Under the pieces are notes generated by a model. The model searched no databases, was not told the DNA's origin, and saw only the letters and a program-made list of their open reading frames with translations. A stretch of DNA of 64,000 bases. Origin: Quercus robur. Its lineage: Eukaryota; Streptophyta; Magnoliopsida; Fagales; Fagaceae. The position numbers were made by a program, and so were the translations under genes. Below, piece by piece: positions 44,741 to 55,724 of the stretch (position 1 is the first letter of the stretch; every line of letters begins with the position of its first letter). The stretch is taken from assembly GCF_932294415.1 (NCBI RefSeq), contig NC_065545.1, positions 21,298,357 to 21,362,356 of the forward strand. The letters run 5' to 3'.

Positions 44741-44753
44741 TTTGGGAGTCCCT
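44741..44753. repeat. Right copy of 13-bp LINE target duplication
   Basis: TTTGGGAGTCCCT, identical to 32390-32402, bounding the LINE 5' end. The bases on either side of the two copies differ, so the match is exactly 13 bp. Confidence 0.85.
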
Positions 44754-45515
44754 TAAAAGAAATTTAAAGGTCTCCACTCATTTTATTGTGGTTTAGGTTG
44801 AACTAGTAGCAAACGCAGGGCGGGGAAAAATGTAATGTAGTTATCTTATAAGAAAATAATATAAAAATTGTAAGTTAAATTAAATAGTATATATGTTTTT
44901 TAAGAGTATTTTCTATTTTATAAGTTTTATGTAATGAAATATATAATATATTTTGCATTCAATAACAATAAATAGTAATATATATAACATAATTTAATAA
45001 TAAAAAATTAAATTACATAATTATAATATTATTTTATATAAATAGAGAAAATGTTATTAAAAGTACTTTTAAAAAAAAATACTATAATCGGTTAACTAAC
45101 TTAAAGATATCCAATAATTTTTTTTTTTTAAATGTTCATCCCTATTCTATGGAGCACATGTAACATGTTTCATTAAGTTTAAATTATTATATAAATTTAG
45201 AATTGTAGCATTTTTTTTTCTTTTCAAATATAAGTATAATGCCTATAGTATTAAAACTTGAATTTTAAAATAATCTTTTGAATATTTATCATTTTTATTG
45301 TTTTTATTAGGGTCCATATCATTAATTTCTAATGTTTATTTTGTTTATATTTTTTAGCCCCAAACTAAAGAGTTTGGCCCAAATAGAATAAAATTTCATA
45401 TTTTTCAACCGAAAAATTAAACCAAAAACTAGAAAGGTAACTTACAAAAAAAAAAAAATCAATTTAAGGCCTAATTAGTTCAAAATGGACCAGAGGAACC
45501 AAATGGATTGAGATA
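44754..45515. other. AT-rich stretch with a possible Helitron end
   Basis: No gene. On the minus strand CCCCGCCCTGCGTTTGCTACTAGT ends at 44802 and is followed by T, resembling the other Helitron 3' ends here, but the hairpin is weak and no 5' end was found. Confidence 0.35.
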
Positions 45516-46518
45516 TAAGGATGACAATTGTTGCCTAACCCACGGATACTCGACCCGGCCCGACCCTAATGGATCGGGTTTTACCCGACTCGATAAAGAA
45601 TAGAGTCGAGTTTAGGTTTTTTAAAAAAACCAAAAGTGGGTCCAAGTTGAGTCTAAGTTTTTGGTAAAACCCAGCCCGAACCCGGACCTAACCCAACCCA
45701 GTTACAAGTTAATACAATTACAAAAAAAAACCCTCCTACACACACACACACACACACACACACACTTATAAACCCTAAACCTAATCCTCTCTCATTTCAC
45801 AATACACACTTTGAACTCACCAGCCGCCTCTCTCCTCTCCCACGCTCACTCACTCTTAATCTCACCATCGACCTAAGCTGTCACTGCCCTCCCTCAAGTG
45901 ATCAAGCACCACACAACCAGCAACTCACCCAAGCCACCACAACCAAAACCAAGCCCAAAAAACAAGATAATGCTCTCCGACAAGCCCAACCACAATTAAG
46001 CGATCAAGCATCTTGCCCTTTATAGATCCACCATGAACCACCCCTCACCCGTTACAGTTCTACAATCGGTGTGGTTTGGGTTTTTTTTCTTTTCGTGTTT
46101 TTGTGAGCAAAATTTGGGTTTGGGTTTTTTTTTTTTTTTGTGAGCCAAATTTGTTGGGTTTTTTTGGTGTTTTGTTGCTAGGGTTTTAAGATTTGCTAAT
46201 TTTATTTCTGGGTTTACAAAATTTATGGGATTTGATGGATTTTTTGTACAAATTGGTTTGTTAGATCTTGGTATCCGTTTGGATGGCAAGAAAATGCTGT
46301 GATTGCCAAGAAAATTACATGTATATTTTGTGATTTGTGATTTTGGGTTTGTACTAATTTCTGGGTTTGTGATTTTGGGCCGGGATCCACGAACCCGACG
46401 GGGCGGGTTTGGGTGTAACAAAAAAAACATGTTTATTAAATAGGTCGGGTTTGGGTAACGGGTATAGACCCGCGGGTCGGGTCCAGGCATAAAGAAACCC
46501 GACCCGTTGCCATTCCTA
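45516..46518. mobile_element. Non-autonomous hAT element, TSD YTGAGATA
   Basis: The ends are TAAGGATGACAATTG and, reverse-complemented, TAGGAATGGCAACGG. TTGAGATA (45508-45515) and CTGAGATA (46519-46526) match at 7 of 8 bases. GACCCG/CGGGTC motifs crowd both arms; the middle has a CA microsatellite (about 45739-45764) and T-rich, leader-like sequence. Open frames inside are low-complexity and not supported as genes. Confidence 0.8.
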
Positions 46519-46867
46519 CTGAGATAAATCGAATGGATCGACGTGGACCGAATTAGACCAAATGGATCGAAATACTATGCTAATGTGGCTCAACAGGAGG
46601 GTGGTAACAATAATTTCTACACTTTCATCCTTTATATATTATATAGATGCTTCGGCCAAGCATCCAGCTTAGTGACTTTTTTTACTCTCTCGATAGGGAG
46701 GAGCTCAGATTTCAATCCTAAAAAAAAAGCGCTTAGGGAGATATCATTTTTCCAATGGCTAACATGGCTTATTGTGTTTGACCCATAATTAAAAATTGTC
46801 ACTGATAGAGATAGATGAAAGTAACATTGCTCCAATCACAACATGTTGTGTAAAAAATTATGAAACA
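46519..46867. other. Spacer between hAT and Helitron
   Basis: No feature recognised. Confidence 0.4.
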
Positions 46868-47764
46868 ACTAGTTTGCAGACGCACACAATGCGTGGGAAT
46901 ATATAAATATTATGTAATGGAGTGTAATATATAAAAAGTAACAATCACTACAAGTATTATTTATTTATTTTAAAAAAAATTACAAGTATTTTTTATCGTT
47001 TTATCTCTACAAAGTATAAATATATCATACTATTATATTTTGTATGCTTGATTAATATTTTTTTATGGTGAACTATATTTTTCTAACTTCTGTTTTAGTG
47101 TGTTATATTTGATATACAACTAAACTTTATAAATTTCAAATTTATTATTCAAATTTCTCATCTCTTAAGAAATAATGAGATTATCATAATAATATAAATT
47201 CATCACAAAATTACAATGTTATCTTAACCAAAATTAAGATGAAACAAAAGGAATAAAAAATAGACTTTATAATAATTTATCACTCAAAAAATTGGTAGGC
47301 ATTTTCAAATTCTCAGTCATGGAAATTATGTTTTGATATAAACTCAAATTCCTATTTCCCAAAAAACTAAGTATAAGCTTTATGACAGAGAACTTTTCTC
47401 AATTAGTCTAGGTGCTAGGGTTCTTTGAATTGTTCTTATATCATTTTCTTTCTACTCTAGAATTGTCCCTTGAGTTATTTTTTCTTTGATGTTGTTTTTT
47501 CTTATGTTCACCATCATGAACATCATGTATTTTTTTTTTCATCATGATTAATGTTACTCTTATTACCTATCAAAAAATAAATTTAAAAATTAAGTATTAA
47601 CCCAAATCAAAATTCAAGCAAAGCTATATAAGAGGGAGAGTGAAGACTTTATAATGGAAAATTAAAAAAACACAATACCAAAACACATTTTAACAAAACC
47701 ATAAAAATAAACCATCAACCTTAAACAGAATTATAAGAAAGAAAAAAAAAATCCACAAGAAAGT

Positions 47765-47801
<37 letters not shown>

Positions 47802-48198
47802 TCACAATTTTTTGTGGGGAAAATATGGATTGAATGGGAGAAATGATATTGAATTTATACAAAAGAAAATAGGAAGAAGAATAGTCAAAATATAAGAAAG
47901 AGAAAATGATGAAGAAAGTGTAATAGTAAAGTAGAGAGTAGTGGGGAGATAAAGAGGTAAAGTAGAGAGTAGTATGAAAACAAAGAGGTAAAGAGGGAGG
48001 GAAAATGTTGAAAAAAGTGTAATAGTAAATGTGGACTAATAGGGAGAAGAATAGTCTTTTTATTTATTTATTTATTTTTTAGAATAGAGAGAATAAAAGT
48101 TTAGAAAGAGAAAATAAGGTAAAAAATAAGTGGATAATATGGCCGTTAATGTGGCTTTACAGAAACGTAGTAACAGTAAATGTTACGCTTCAGCTTTT

Positions 48199-48229
<31 letters not shown>

Positions 48230-48231
48230 GA
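46868..48231 (-). mobile_element. Non-autonomous Helitron, 1364 bp
   Basis: On the minus strand it starts TCTATATATATATATA...CTCTAAAAGCTGAAGCG at 48231 and ends CTGCAAACTAGT at 46868. The flanking bases are A before the start and T after the end, the AT dinucleotide target of Helitrons. A small hairpin (ACGCA-TTGTG-TGCGT) stands about ten bases from the 3' end. There is no Rep-helicase gene. It contains a GA microsatellite (about 47769-47798) and several near-repeats of AAAGAGGTAAAGTAGAGAGTA (about 47925-48000). Confidence 0.8.
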
Positions 48232-49761
48232 TGTGTGCATAACATGGGCACTTCAAGTCATGTTTTCAGTGAAATTTTCTAGCATGTAAATATGTATGCA
48301 ACAGTTTCTGTTACAAGCATTTCCCTTATTTAAAAATAAAAAATCAACCCTTAATGACTAGGACTACTTGAACATGAGGACTACAAACTATAGACCAAAT
48401 TCAGTTGTACAAAGAATCAGTTTCAAAAGAGCTGTTGTCATTGCTAGAAGCTCATCACTATTTAATTTTCTACTATTTCTTGTTCTCTTTCTAAATTCTC
48501 ATTTCTCTGTAGGGTACTGCTTTTTAACTAACAAATTGCTCATTGCTGTTTTCACAGCTTCAGCAGCTGCCAGGAAAACTTTTTCCTCAACAGACACTTT
48601 CCTGCCACTTCTCAAGCAGTTTATCTCCACCAGGAATCTCATTATGTTCCAAGACAATTGGTTCATCATCTGTAGAACCAAGACTGCGTTTCTTAAAATC
48701 CGAGACAACCCTCACATGGGCCAGAGAAGGGTGATAAAAAAACCATGCAAGTTAGAGACACCCATCACCATCCACAATAATCCAGCAGAAGAGATCATCC
48801 TTTGGCTTGTTGGAATGAAGTCCTCTCCCATAATTGAAACTACCTGTAAGAATTAAACCAGATGGAAATAGAAAAATTATTAACACACTACAAGAAGTAT
48901 CCCAATTTCATGCTAACATGACATATGGATTCTAATCCTAAAATTGATAGGCTGAACAATATAGAGCAATTATACATAGCTATGGTAATATCAAGCAAGA
49001 TCAAGAAACGATCAACTGGACATTTTTTTTCTTCTGATAAGTATTGGACCCAATGCAGATCCACTGGACACAATGAATTTATTACATTAATGCATCCAAT
49101 GGTGCCTGATCAAAGGGCAGTCTGTTCTTCTGGAGAGTTGCACTGTACTAAAATTATTATTGCTCAAGTGGTTGATGTCCGTACCCTTGCAATTGAAAGA
49201 GTTTGGGTAGAGAGGACACAGCTCTACAATACTATTCCTTGCAAGCTAAAATCCAAAAAATGTTAATAAGTACTTAGGCCACAAACCAAAAAAAGAATCC
49301 ACCATGAACATAGGATACTACAAGGAGGGCTTAATGACTTGCCTTTCAATGGCCACTGTAATCAGTGTACCATCTGGGAAGGTGGATAGATCAGTAACAG
49401 TCACATTGTACTCTTCTCCTCTTCCATTAGACTCTAAAACCTTGCCTTCAGGAAGCATGTGAAAATGAAACCAAGTAAACAAGCAGGCTAATGGTAAAAA
49501 ACTAAGAAAATTGCATATTCTAGTTTTAAAAATCCCAACTCATTTCTGTTATTTTTTATATTAGGTAAAACTAAATGTACCTTGATTTTTTGGTAATATA
49601 AATACCATTAATGCAGCCTGGGGTGTAATCCAAAGACCACTTATGGCCCATATGACTAAAAACGAGTCCATTCTATACATAAACAAAAAGAACATTCTAC
49701 TCCTAGTTCAAACACCAACCAAACAAGGATCCGGAAATTATTTAAAGGCAATGTTTTAATT

Positions 49762-49962
49762 TGTTTTTTTATTTATAAAAATGATTACACAAACATGCAT
49801 CTAGTAGACTTTGAACCCATGACCTGACCCCCCCACCCCTTCTCATGGTGTAGGAGGTGCTACCTGAGCTAAAATTAATTGACAAGTAATTACACACCTA
49901 GTAGGTCTCGAATGCATGACCTCATCCTCCACCTTGTTTTTACAAGGAAAGAAGATGCCATT
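49762..49962 (-). mobile_element. SINE in the duplicate's intron
   Basis: Minus strand TAGCTCAGGTAGCACCTCC and GGTTCAAAGTCTACTAG are A- and B-box-like. It is orthologous to 58441-58655, so it was inserted before the gene duplication. Confidence 0.6.
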
Positions 49963-50021
49963 ACAGGAAAATTTCGTATGACTTAATACACCAACCTAGG
50001 CAAGGGCAGTGAGTGATATTT

Positions 50022-50381
50022 TGTTGGAAATTAATTTGTAATCTACTAAAGAAAATTCTAGATGAGGGGATGTTGTATTTCCAATTATTTTGTTGGAGTA
50101 TTCGAGGGCCAGTCTTTGTATCCAGATTGAGCTCTTTGGTTCTAGAATGAGCTTTTCAATTATAAATATGTATTGTTGTAATGCCTTTATGCAGAACAGA
50201 GAATTCTGTCTGGTATTATGCAGTAGCAGTAGCTCTGCATCATAGGGATAGAAACCAAATTTCTAATCCATTGCTCTATCAATAAAAATTCAGGAGAAAT
50301 AAGTCTAGTCTGTCCATGGTTTTCCCTTCTTAATCTTATTCACATTCTAATTTACCGCCTTGCTTCCAGAATATGCCAACA
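50022..50381. mobile_element. Solo LTR with empty-site control
   Basis: Starts TGTTGGAAATTAATTTG and ends ATGCCAACA (360 bp). Flanks are TATTT (50017-50021) and TTTTT (50382-50386). In the paralogous intron at about 58710-58720 the sequence reads GTGATATTTCAGAAG without the insertion, exactly as predicted for the empty site. It contains TATAAATA near 50163 and AATAAAAA near 50282. Confidence 0.85.
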
Positions 50382-50785
50382 TTTTTCAGAAGAACAAAGA
50401 GGTCAGTAGGAACCTCAGGAAAACTTAGAACAATTGCAATACCTTTGCTCCAACTTCACAAGTATCAAGGAGAGATCCAGAGGAAATATCCCACAACCAA
50501 ACCTGTCAGAGAAGCATCAATTTACTTATAGTCCAAAACTGTACCTTAAAGCAAACAACTTATAACATGCAAAGTTGTTACAATCTTACTGTTGAATCAC
50601 CACTTCTAGAGACAAGAAACCATTGGGGGTGGTCTAGAGTAAACACAAAAGCAAGGGAGGGCACAAATCTGGCAATAGATGCAAAAAAGTGACGGAAATT
50701 AGTCTCTAGCAGCTACAACAATACATACACAGGAAGATAAAAGATAACTTATATGATAAAGATTTAATAGGGAATATTAATACCC

Positions 50786-51021
50786 TGTAGACTCAAACCT
50801 CAGCGACTCAATTTAGTCTTTTCGGCTCCTGAAGGCTGATAGCAAGCAAAGGCTAAATTTAGCTCTTGGGAGATTTGAACTGTCTTTGGCGATTCCAAGT
50901 GCCTTGTAGACTTGAACCTCAGCCACCAGGTTTACTGCAAGCACACACAATAGGAAATTAAGATCCATCAGGCTTTACCAAAGAGCAAGTACATTTCGAC
51001 ACATAAAATATGCATACTCAG
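50786..51021. other. Junction between duplicate and NBS-LRR relic
   Basis: No gene recognised. The homology to the intact TRM82 region ends at the left border. Confidence 0.35.
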
Positions 51022-54000
51022 TTATTCATTCATGGCAAATTCACAAACATAGATGCGTAGAGTACTAAGAGCAGTGAGATGTTGAATACCCTCTGGTAGT
51101 GAGATTAGCTTCGGACACCGTTTAATTATTAAGTCCTCAAGGTTAGTTAAATATTGAATTCCTTCAGATAAAGAGCATAATGCGTCACAGTCCTGAATCC
51201 ATAGCTTCTGTAGTGAAGATAAGCCCCGCAAACCATTCGCAGGAAATGACAAAAAATTTTAAACCCTACTATTTCCAGTAGCCGTAAAGAATGCATGTTC
51301 TGGAGTGTGTCAAGAAGATTTTCAATCTCGTCACAACAACTAAGTTTTAAATCATTCAATGTGGAAAGATTATTCAGCTGGTTTGCCAGTGGCTTGAAAT
51401 TGCGCAGCAAGGGAATATTCAAGGACTCAAGCATCTTATGTTTTTGAAACGGTCCAACTATCATCACTGAACTAAATAACGTAAGGTCAGAAAGTGAAGT
51501 CAGATTCATCACTGAACTAATTAACGTTGCACTATTGATTTCAATGTACAAACGTGTAAGTGAAGGAAATATAGGCAACTCAATAATCTTTGGGCAAGAC
51601 GTAATATACAAACTTGTAAGTGAAGGAATTATAGGTAACTCAACTAACTTTGGGCAATATGAGATGGATAATCTGCTTAGGTGGGAAAAACTCTCTCTTT
51701 CATTTATTGTTCCCCATTTCTCCAAATTATCCATACTCCTCAATGAGGGAAACGATATTGCACTGTCCCCTTGGAACTCATTGCCAATATATTTCACAGC
51801 ATGCATGCCAGGTATTGTAAGATCCTTGAGGAATGGCAGTCTAGGAAGCATGGACGCGACTGGGAGGGTTCTGCACCGGAGTCCAACGTGGGGTGCAGCG
51901 TCTGACGCGGCTTCCCGCATGTCGATGCAGCACCTCAGATTTTTTTCTTTTCTTTTTTTTTCTTTTTTTTTTTAACAGATTCGCACCGACTCGGCTCAAT
52001 TCAGGCTAACTCAGCTTCGATTTGCACCGAACCGGGCAAATTCAACTAGAATCAAGCTGTATTGGCCGAATCAAGTCGTATCGGCCGGGGACCGAAATGG
52101 CCGAAACAGGCCAAAATCGGCCTTGAATCATGCCAGAACAGCCTAAATCGGCTTTAAATGAGGCCCAAGCATCCTAAATCTGTCACTTCTTAATTTTATT
52201 CTGAATATTTGTTGCTTCTTTTGTGTTTTCTTTTTTGTTTTGTGTTTTGTTGTGTTTCTTGCCTTCTTCTTTCTTTGTTTTGTGAATGAAGGCATAGTAA
52301 TGTGTTTTTTAAGAATATTTTAATAGTAAAAATATATAGAAAATATAAATAAAAATATTTTTAATAATTTTTTAATCACCGCACCTCACCACACCCACAC
52401 CCAACTTTTTCAAAAATTGCCGAGTCCTGCACTAACACCCGAATCCGGAAACACACCCGTGCTTCATACTTGGCAATTTGCCAAGGGTTGGCAGAAGTTC
52501 ACATCTTTCACAATAAGATAGCCGAATTTCAATGAGATTGTGAAGAAATAAATCTTGCATCCACTTTGGGAACTTTGAACCATGATAGTGATTTATGCAC
52601 AGCTCTCTTAGGTTTGAATGAGGTTGGAGACCAACAAGAACATCTTCAACATGTTCCAATACACGGCTCTCGTCCTCTCTTTGTCAAACCAAACTCAGTG
52701 AGTGAAGATTTTGTTTCCCAATCAAATTTGCAGTTTTGTCCTCCAGTAAATTTCTTATATTTTCAAGTTTCTTTATTGTCAAATTATCTCAAAGGTTTAG
52801 TCCCTTTGGCTCACTTATCTGATAACCAATGCCCCTGCCAACGATGAAAACACTCGATGATTGGAGGCAAATCAGATGTCCCATTCCTTCAGGCATACGA
52901 GTAAGAGAATTACAATTAGCCATCTCAAGATACATAAGGTTTTTCATGTTCTTCATACCATTAGGTAATTTACAAAGATACCAACAATTATTTAGTTTCA
53001 GCGTTTGCAGGTTCAAGAGGCAAGTTGTTGTTTCAGGCAAAACTTTGATTGTAGAAAAAGATATATAAAGATGCCTCAAATGTTATAAATTGCTGCCTGA
53101 TGATAGTAATAGTGTTTTAGCATCATAATCAAAACCCCATACCCGAAGATACTTTTGTTTCAAAAGAAAGGACAAAAATGCTTTACGCTCACAGTTATAA
53201 TCAGTTGCTACCCCAATGCATGAGCGTAGGGATTGGGCTTTGTAATTTGTATATGTCCTCATTTGAAGAAACCATGGTAAAAGAATAGTAATGAATCTTG
53301 TATGGAACTTTTAGCTCTTTACCAAATTCCAATGTAGAGCATTCGAACCTCATAATAGACATAGCAAGGTCATGTATAAGATCATGCATTCTACACATTA
53401 TGCAGCTAGGATATACCTCCCTAACATCTTGAAAGAAAGATCTCCAAACTAATTCATTGAAGATATCAAGCCCAACATCATGCGACTCTAATGATCCTTT
53501 GAAGGGGATAAAACCATTGGCCATCCATAATTTTATCAGCTTGTCCATCTCAAGGTAGCAATCTTCGGGGAATACACAACAATAAGCAAAACGTTGCTTT
53601 AGATGAGGAGGTAGATGGTGATAACTCAACCTCAAGGCAGGTAAGATGGAATTCTCACTTGCTGGTAAATCCCAAATTTGACTTTCTTTCACGGATAACC
53701 ACTCACTTTTTATACTTTTTAAGCACATAAGGCTTCCAAGAGCCTTTATTGCTAGAGGTACGCCTCCACACTTCTTCACTATTTCCTTACCAATTGATTC
53801 CAATTCTGATTTCTCCTCTACCCTTCTCATCTAAATGCACGCCCTTTAAATAAGGACCAAGAATCATCCTCGGACAAACATCCCATGTGGTGTATAGGTA
53901 GTGTGGCCATCATAAGTGCAACTTTCTCAATCTGAGTTGTCACTATAACCTTACTCCCATTCGCCCCACACCTCAACACATCTTTTAGGCCGTACCATTT

Positions 54001-54830
54001 TTCATGTTACTCATTCCAAACATCATCCAAAACAAGAAAAAATCTCCTCCCATGCAATTTTCCCTACAGGCATTGCTGTAGTGGATCCATCTCTCTACTA
54101 GACCACATGCACTGCCTTCCATGGACTCTATGATCACTCTCACCAACCTTTTTATCTGGGAAGTCATTTGAAACACACACCCAAATTCTCATCCCAAAAC
54201 GCCTCTCAACCCTTTGATCATTGTATATCAACTGTGCAAGTGTTGTTTTCCCCAAACCCCCCTTGCCCCATACCGCATAAATGGCAAGGTTATCTTGGTC
54301 AGAAACGTTAGTGAGTAACACTTCAATTATCTTTTTTCCTCCTCATCTCTTCCATAAATCTCACTTTCATTCACAAGCGAGCTAGTTTGTCATGCTTCAG
54401 TATCAAAAACTTCCATGTTTTTGTCTCCCTCTCTCGAGTGAAACTTAGATCTCTCTATGGAAATAGTTTCTAGTTTATACCTCACATTCTTCAATTTATG
54501 TGCCATCTTCATGCAAAATATAAGTCTATTTCGAAGAGAAGAGAAGAGAAGCTACTTACTTGGCTTTTCACACCATTCTCTCTCTCCACCTTTCGTCTTA
54601 GAGCTTCAGTTGCAAACTCGTCCAAGACATCATCTGCATCATAAGCTCCATCTTTGAGCTTTCTCAGCCAATTCCTGACAGCCTCACTGTTCTTGGATGG
54701 TAGAAAGCGTGCTTCCAAGATTTTCAAGCTCAGTTCTTAGGCCCCAAGCAACTCCGAATTCTTGAAGTGCTGAAGTATTCAAGTTTCCCACCATAGAGCT
54801 CACCAGGGCAGAAAGAAGTATGTCAGCCAT
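51022..54830 (-). pseudogene. CC-NBS-LRR disease-resistance gene (RGA type), broken
   Basis: Reading down from the ATG at 54830: MADILLSALVSSMVGNL and the Rx-type coiled-coil start; a damaged joint near 54700; SEAVRNWLRKLKDGAYDADD with VLDEFATEAL; P-loop GKGGLGKTTLAQLIYN (about 54250); IWVCVSNDF; kinase-2 FFLVLDDVWNE in an alternative frame near 54020; GLPL region CGGVPLAIKALGSLM (about 53770); MHD motif CRMHDLIHDLAMS (about 53390); then leucine-rich repeats from about 53080 to the stop at 51022. Such proteins are intracellular immune receptors that sense pathogen effectors. Inactivation is clear: a TGA after EVFDTEA near 54392, frameshifts after the P-loop region, a stop after DDVWNE, a 628-bp insertion in the LRR (51843-52470) and a frameshift near 51260. 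Confidence 0.9.
51843..52470. mobile_element. Mutator-like/MITE insertion in the LRR
   Basis: Ends AGGAAGCATGGACGCG and, reverse-complemented from the right, AGTATGAAGCACGGGTG are related inverted repeats. Flanking TGGCAGTCT (51834-51842) and TGGCAATTT (52471-52479) look like a 9-bp duplication with two mismatches. Removing the insert restores an LRR reading like LGKLPFLKDLTI. It contains an A-rich run (about 51938-51974) and GGCCGAAA-type motifs. Confidence 0.6.

Positions 54831-54832
<2 letters not shown>

Positions 54833-54864
<32 letters not shown>
54833..54864. repeat. CT microsatellite in the NBS-LRR leader
   Basis: About 16 CT units just upstream of the pseudogene's ATG. Confidence 0.9.
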
Positions 54865-54867
<3 letters not shown>

Positions 54868-55053
54868 TTCGCAACAAATTGAGATCGTAATACAGGATAG
54901 CTCAAGAGAAGTGAATTGCCAAAACAGAAATGCTTAATCAACTATTGTGCTTCATGGCCTAATGGGTTTTTTTTCCATACTGTAGTTTACGCGTAAGTTT
55001 CTACCTTTGGCTCCACACTGCGTGGACAGTGGACTTGATTCGGTAGATTCCAC

Positions 55054-55724
55054 TTAGGCTGTGTTTGGTTCGCGTAAAATCATTTCTGGAAAATATTCTA
55101 TTTTTCGGAAATGCTATTTTCCGGAAAGGAAAACGTTTTCATGTGTTTGGCTGTCACAAAATTCATTTTACGGAAAATTAATTTTGGTGTTTGGTTCATT
55201 TCATCATTTTACCAGAAAATGCATCAAATCCGGCAAAACGCTCATTCGACGAGCGTCCGACGAGCGCGCTCGTCGGACGAACGCGCTCGTCTCTCGTCGA
55301 TCGCTCGGACAAATGCGCTCGTCTCTCGTCGATCGACGAGCGCTTGTCGATCGACGAGAGACGAGCGCTCTCGTCGATCGACGAGAGACGAGCGCGCTTG
55401 TCAATCGCGCCGCTCGATCGACGATCGCGATCGTGCACCGTGCCACTCATCCGCGCGGTGCGATCGTCGAACGAGCGGCGCGATCGTCCCTCTCTCTCTC
55501 TGATCTGGGCTCTCTCTTCTCTCTCTCTCTCTCTCTCTCTCTTTTTCCGGAAGTGAATTGAAGTGAAAATGAAGACAGAATGGATTTCCGTGGTCAAAGG
55601 GGAAATTTGTGGTCAACCGGAAATCATTTTCCGGAAAATAATGTTTTCCGTGACAGCCAAACGTATGCATTTTCCTGAAAATCATTTCCGGAATCACTTT
55701 GAAGTCGATTCAAACGCAGCCTAA
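55054..55724. mobile_element. TIR element with CpG-rich palindromic minisatellite
   Basis: Ends TTAGGCTGTGTTTGGTTCG and, reverse-complemented, TTTAGGCTGCGTTTGAATCG are inverted repeats; further in, both arms share CGTTTGGCTGTCAC-like and TTTTCCGGAAA motifs. The target duplication is unclear. The core (55240-55440) is very CpG-rich, made of CTCGTCGATCGACGAGAGAC-type units. It contains no transposase, and its Arg/Ser-rich open frames come from the repeat. Confidence 0.65.
55240..55440. repeat. GACGAGCG/CGCTCGTC minisatellite
   Basis: CGCTCGTC, CGATCGACGAGCG and GACGAGAGACGAGCGC recur many times in alternating orientation, so the array can fold into multiple cruciforms. It is far GC-richer than the surrounding DNA. 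Confidence 0.8.

Larger units (their letters stand above)
48355..50785 (-). pseudogene. 5'-truncated duplicate of the TRM82/WDR4-like gene
   Basis: This segment is homologous to 56925-59115, including introns. Exons corresponding to numbers 6-10 of the intact gene can be traced: exon 6 at about 50589-50670 (FVPSLAFVFT...GDST), exon 7 at about 50445-50505 (WLWDISSGSLLDTCEVGAK), exon 8 at about 49345-49452, exon 9 at about 49185-49250, exon 10 at about 48500-48842 (VSVEEKVFLAAAEAVKTAMS). Exon 8 gains a stop soon after its start and exon 10 is frameshifted, so no full protein is possible. Exons 1-5 are absent; homology stops near 50785. A 360-bp solo LTR interrupts the intron between exons 7 and 8. 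Confidence 0.85.

Noticed and set aside
44802..44830. Helitron 3' end on the minus strand
   Set aside because: CTAGT followed by T and a GC-rich lead-in are present, but the hairpin is poor and no 5' end was found; kept only as a possibility in the stretch description.
46020..46490. 156-codon Pro/Asn/Lys-rich minus-strand frame
   Set aside because: Lies wholly inside a hAT element; low-complexity, produced by GGGTTT- and T-rich plus-strand sequence.
55061..55697. Several Arg/Ser-rich frames on both strands, SR-protein-like at first sight
   Set aside because: All arise from the GACGAGCG palindromic minisatellite; long open frames on both strands and in several phases show that they are repeat artefacts.
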